Origin: Hoylesella enoeca JCM 12259
Lineage (GTDB): Bacteria; Bacteroidota; Bacteroidia; Bacteroidales; Bacteroidaceae
Direction: 5' to 3'
Assembly: GCF_000613405.1 (NCBI RefSeq)
Contig: NZ_BAIX01000014.1
Span: 1-57,242, forward strand
DNA length: 57,242 nucleotides
Every line of letters begins with the position of its first letter. Position 1 is the first letter of the stretch. The notes beneath the pieces are model-generated. The model saw only the letters and a list, made by a program, of their open reading frames with translations, did not search any database and was not told where the DNA came from. Of the stretch, positions 56,293 to 57,242 are shown one piece after another. The translations under genes were made by a program, and so were the position numbers.

Positions 56293-56345
56293 AAATAAAT
56301 TGCCCTGCGATTAACGGTTAGTTGTCGGCCAACTAACCGTTAAAC
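56293..56345. repeat. Large palindrome built from 22-bp style units
   Basis: TTAACGGTTAGTTG, a 5-nt spacer, CAACTAACCGTTAA (56305-56337 region) form a perfect 14-bp inverted repeat. The motif recurs in the array at 51850-51937. It is likely the last chromosomal sequence before the mobile-element edge. Confidence 0.8.
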
Positions 56346-56473
56346 GTCGTGCAAGATAATTATTAAAATGTATCTAATTGAAAATAAAGAAGTTACATTG
56401 TTAGTATAACTAAACAGGTAACGATTTAGAAACGAGCGAACTACTCGGCTTCGCTGTTTTCTGCCTAACAAAG

Positions 56474-56528
56474 AACGCTTGTTATTCCGTTTGCAAAGAT
56501 AATACTTTGTTACCGAATAGCAAGCGTT
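56474..56528. promoter_or_regulatory. Promoter flanked by a 14-bp inverted repeat at the element edge
   Basis: AACGCTTGTTATTC at 56474-56487 is inverted at 56515-56528 with one mismatch. TATCTTTG (minus strand, 56501-56494) lies between. It reads leftward, away from the mobilization gene. No gene of convincing quality follows, so it may be an integrated-element regulatory site. Confidence 0.5.
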
Positions 56529-56572
56529 TTTAATGAGATATTCTTCTTTTTGCATTTTTGTTCAGATTAGGG

Positions 56573-57242
56573 TTATAATCCTCTTCCACGTCCTTTCTTT
56601 CTGTTAGCTTGGTATCTGAGTTTGCGCTGCCATGCAGCTTCGGCATAGTCATTGCCTTGCGTAGTAGGTGTAATCAAATCGCCTAACTCTTCCACAACTT
56701 CATCGGCTGCGCTAACGATGGTGTCTGCCACCGCACCAATGGGATTCTGCACTTGTGGTGTGTCATTGTCTCGTGAAATTGAGGAGCGGCTTGGAGGTAT
56801 GAGTTGATAACCTGTATCGGGATATTTGTTCTTGTCTGTTGGCTCTTGTACTGTTTGATGTGGTTTCCTTGACTCTTCCTTGTTAGTTGGTTCAAAATTC
56901 TTTTGCAAAGAACGGTAGCCGAACTCTCTGCCGATTTCGGATGCCTTGAATGTATGTTCTCCGTATGAGAACTTCAAACCATAGACCTTGCCCTGCTTGT
57001 TCTTCATACGCTCTATGGTAATGCCGTTCTTGTTCAACTCGTAAAGGAACATGGAATGCCCGGTGATGCTTGTACCTTTGTACTTGTCAAGCAAGGTGTA
57101 GCAGATATTCTGTACTTGTTGCTTTGTCTGTTCTCTCGTGGGATTGGCTTTTACCTTTTGGTGTTTCCTTTCCGCCTTGACCTCTTTTGCAATGGTCAAG
57201 TCTTTCTCCCTGCTTACTTCCTCAGTCACCCTTGCTGCCTTG
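56573..57242 (-). CDS. Mobilization protein, C-terminal part (relaxase/MobB-like), cut by the window edge
   Basis: An open frame of at least 223 codons continuing past 57242 (it reads KAARVTEEVSREKDLT at the edge). The visible part has a basic lead, NPTREQTKQQVQNICYTLLD, then HSMFLYELNKNGITIERMKN and KVYGLKFSYGEHTFKASEIG. A Pro/Ser/Gln-rich linker follows, and a basic end RYQANRKKGRGRGL. The HSMFLYELNKNGI and GLKFSYGEHTFKASEIG pattern is that of the C-terminal region of Bacteroidetes relaxases from mobilizable or conjugative elements. The catalytic part would lie beyond the window. Confidence 0.72.
   Translation of the reverse strand, partial: KAARVTEEVSREKDLTIAKEVKAERKHQKVKANPTREQTKQQVQNICYTLLDKYKGTSITGHSMFLYELNKNGITIERMKNKQGKVYGLKFSYGEHTFKASEIGREFGYRSLQKNFEPTNKEESRKPHQTVQEPTDKNKYPDTGYQLIPPSRSSISRDNDTPQVQNPIGAVADTIVSAADEVVEELGDLITPTTQGNDYAEAAWQRKLRYQANRKKGRGRGL

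Noticed and set aside
56340..56555. 71-codon minus-strand frame at the mobile-element edge
   Set aside because: No signal, domain or start context. It crosses the inverted-repeat promoter region.

Overview
The window comes from a member of the Bacteroidota, most likely Prevotellaceae. The lipoproteins carry typical Bacteroidetes signal peptides. Genes start without clear Shine-Dalgarno sites. Most promoters match the Bacteroidetes pattern TTTG, about 20 nt, TAnnTTTG. Gene content also fits: fimbrillin-like lipoprotein, Wzi, an UpxY antiterminator, a split methylmalonyl/propionyl-CoA carboxylase, NspC and DUF4230/DUF4924-type families. The genus is an inference.

Layout. 1-2360: a fimbrillin-like surface lipoprotein locus with dinucleotide tracts in its leader. 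2535-15900: housekeeping and envelope genes (GH115-like glycosidase, trmB, DUF4230 pair, lptD, HD hydrolase, SemiSWEET, OadA-like carboxyltransferase, DUF308). 15925-18271: an AT-rich island with a CXXC membrane protein and a Cys-rich lipoprotein, bounded by two copies of a hairpin repeat. 18353-22545: histidine phosphatase, a Gly/Ser-rich exported protein, Wzi, a lipoprotein and tRNA-His. 22808-33153: a complete type I-B-like CRISPR-Cas system. Its array has 32 full repeats plus one degenerate one and is read leftward from a leader at 24901. Transcription order of the genes is cas6-cas5-cas3-cas8-cas7-cas4-cas1-cas2. 33391-56196: core genes (prs, nspC, an ECF sigma factor, rpe, trpF, trpG, upxY, prfC, rfbD, ROK kinase, biotin carboxylase subunits, GH20 hexosaminidase, TonB receptor, rsgA, frr, free-methionine sulfoxide reductase). 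56240-57242: the edge of a mobilizable element carrying the 3' end of a mobilization-type gene.

Two patterns matter for reading everything else. First, about eleven single-base indels break otherwise intact genes, including the housekeeping genes prs and lptD. Nearly all are one missing base, several inside short homopolymers. They look like sequencing or assembly errors, so the break in cas3 should not be taken as biological without checking. Such genes are listed here as one CDS with the break noted.

Second, intergenic regions repeatedly hold short tandem arrays whose unit is 41-42 bp or 22 bp, usually with a palindrome in each unit. The sequences of different arrays are unrelated while the period is the same. 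One array separates the cas effector genes from the adaptation genes. This shared-period family of palindromic minisatellites is the most unusual feature of the window. Next come the Cys-rich lipoprotein island, a compact small-RNA-like transcription unit at 37341-37446 and a promoter-spanning dyad in the CRISPR leader.
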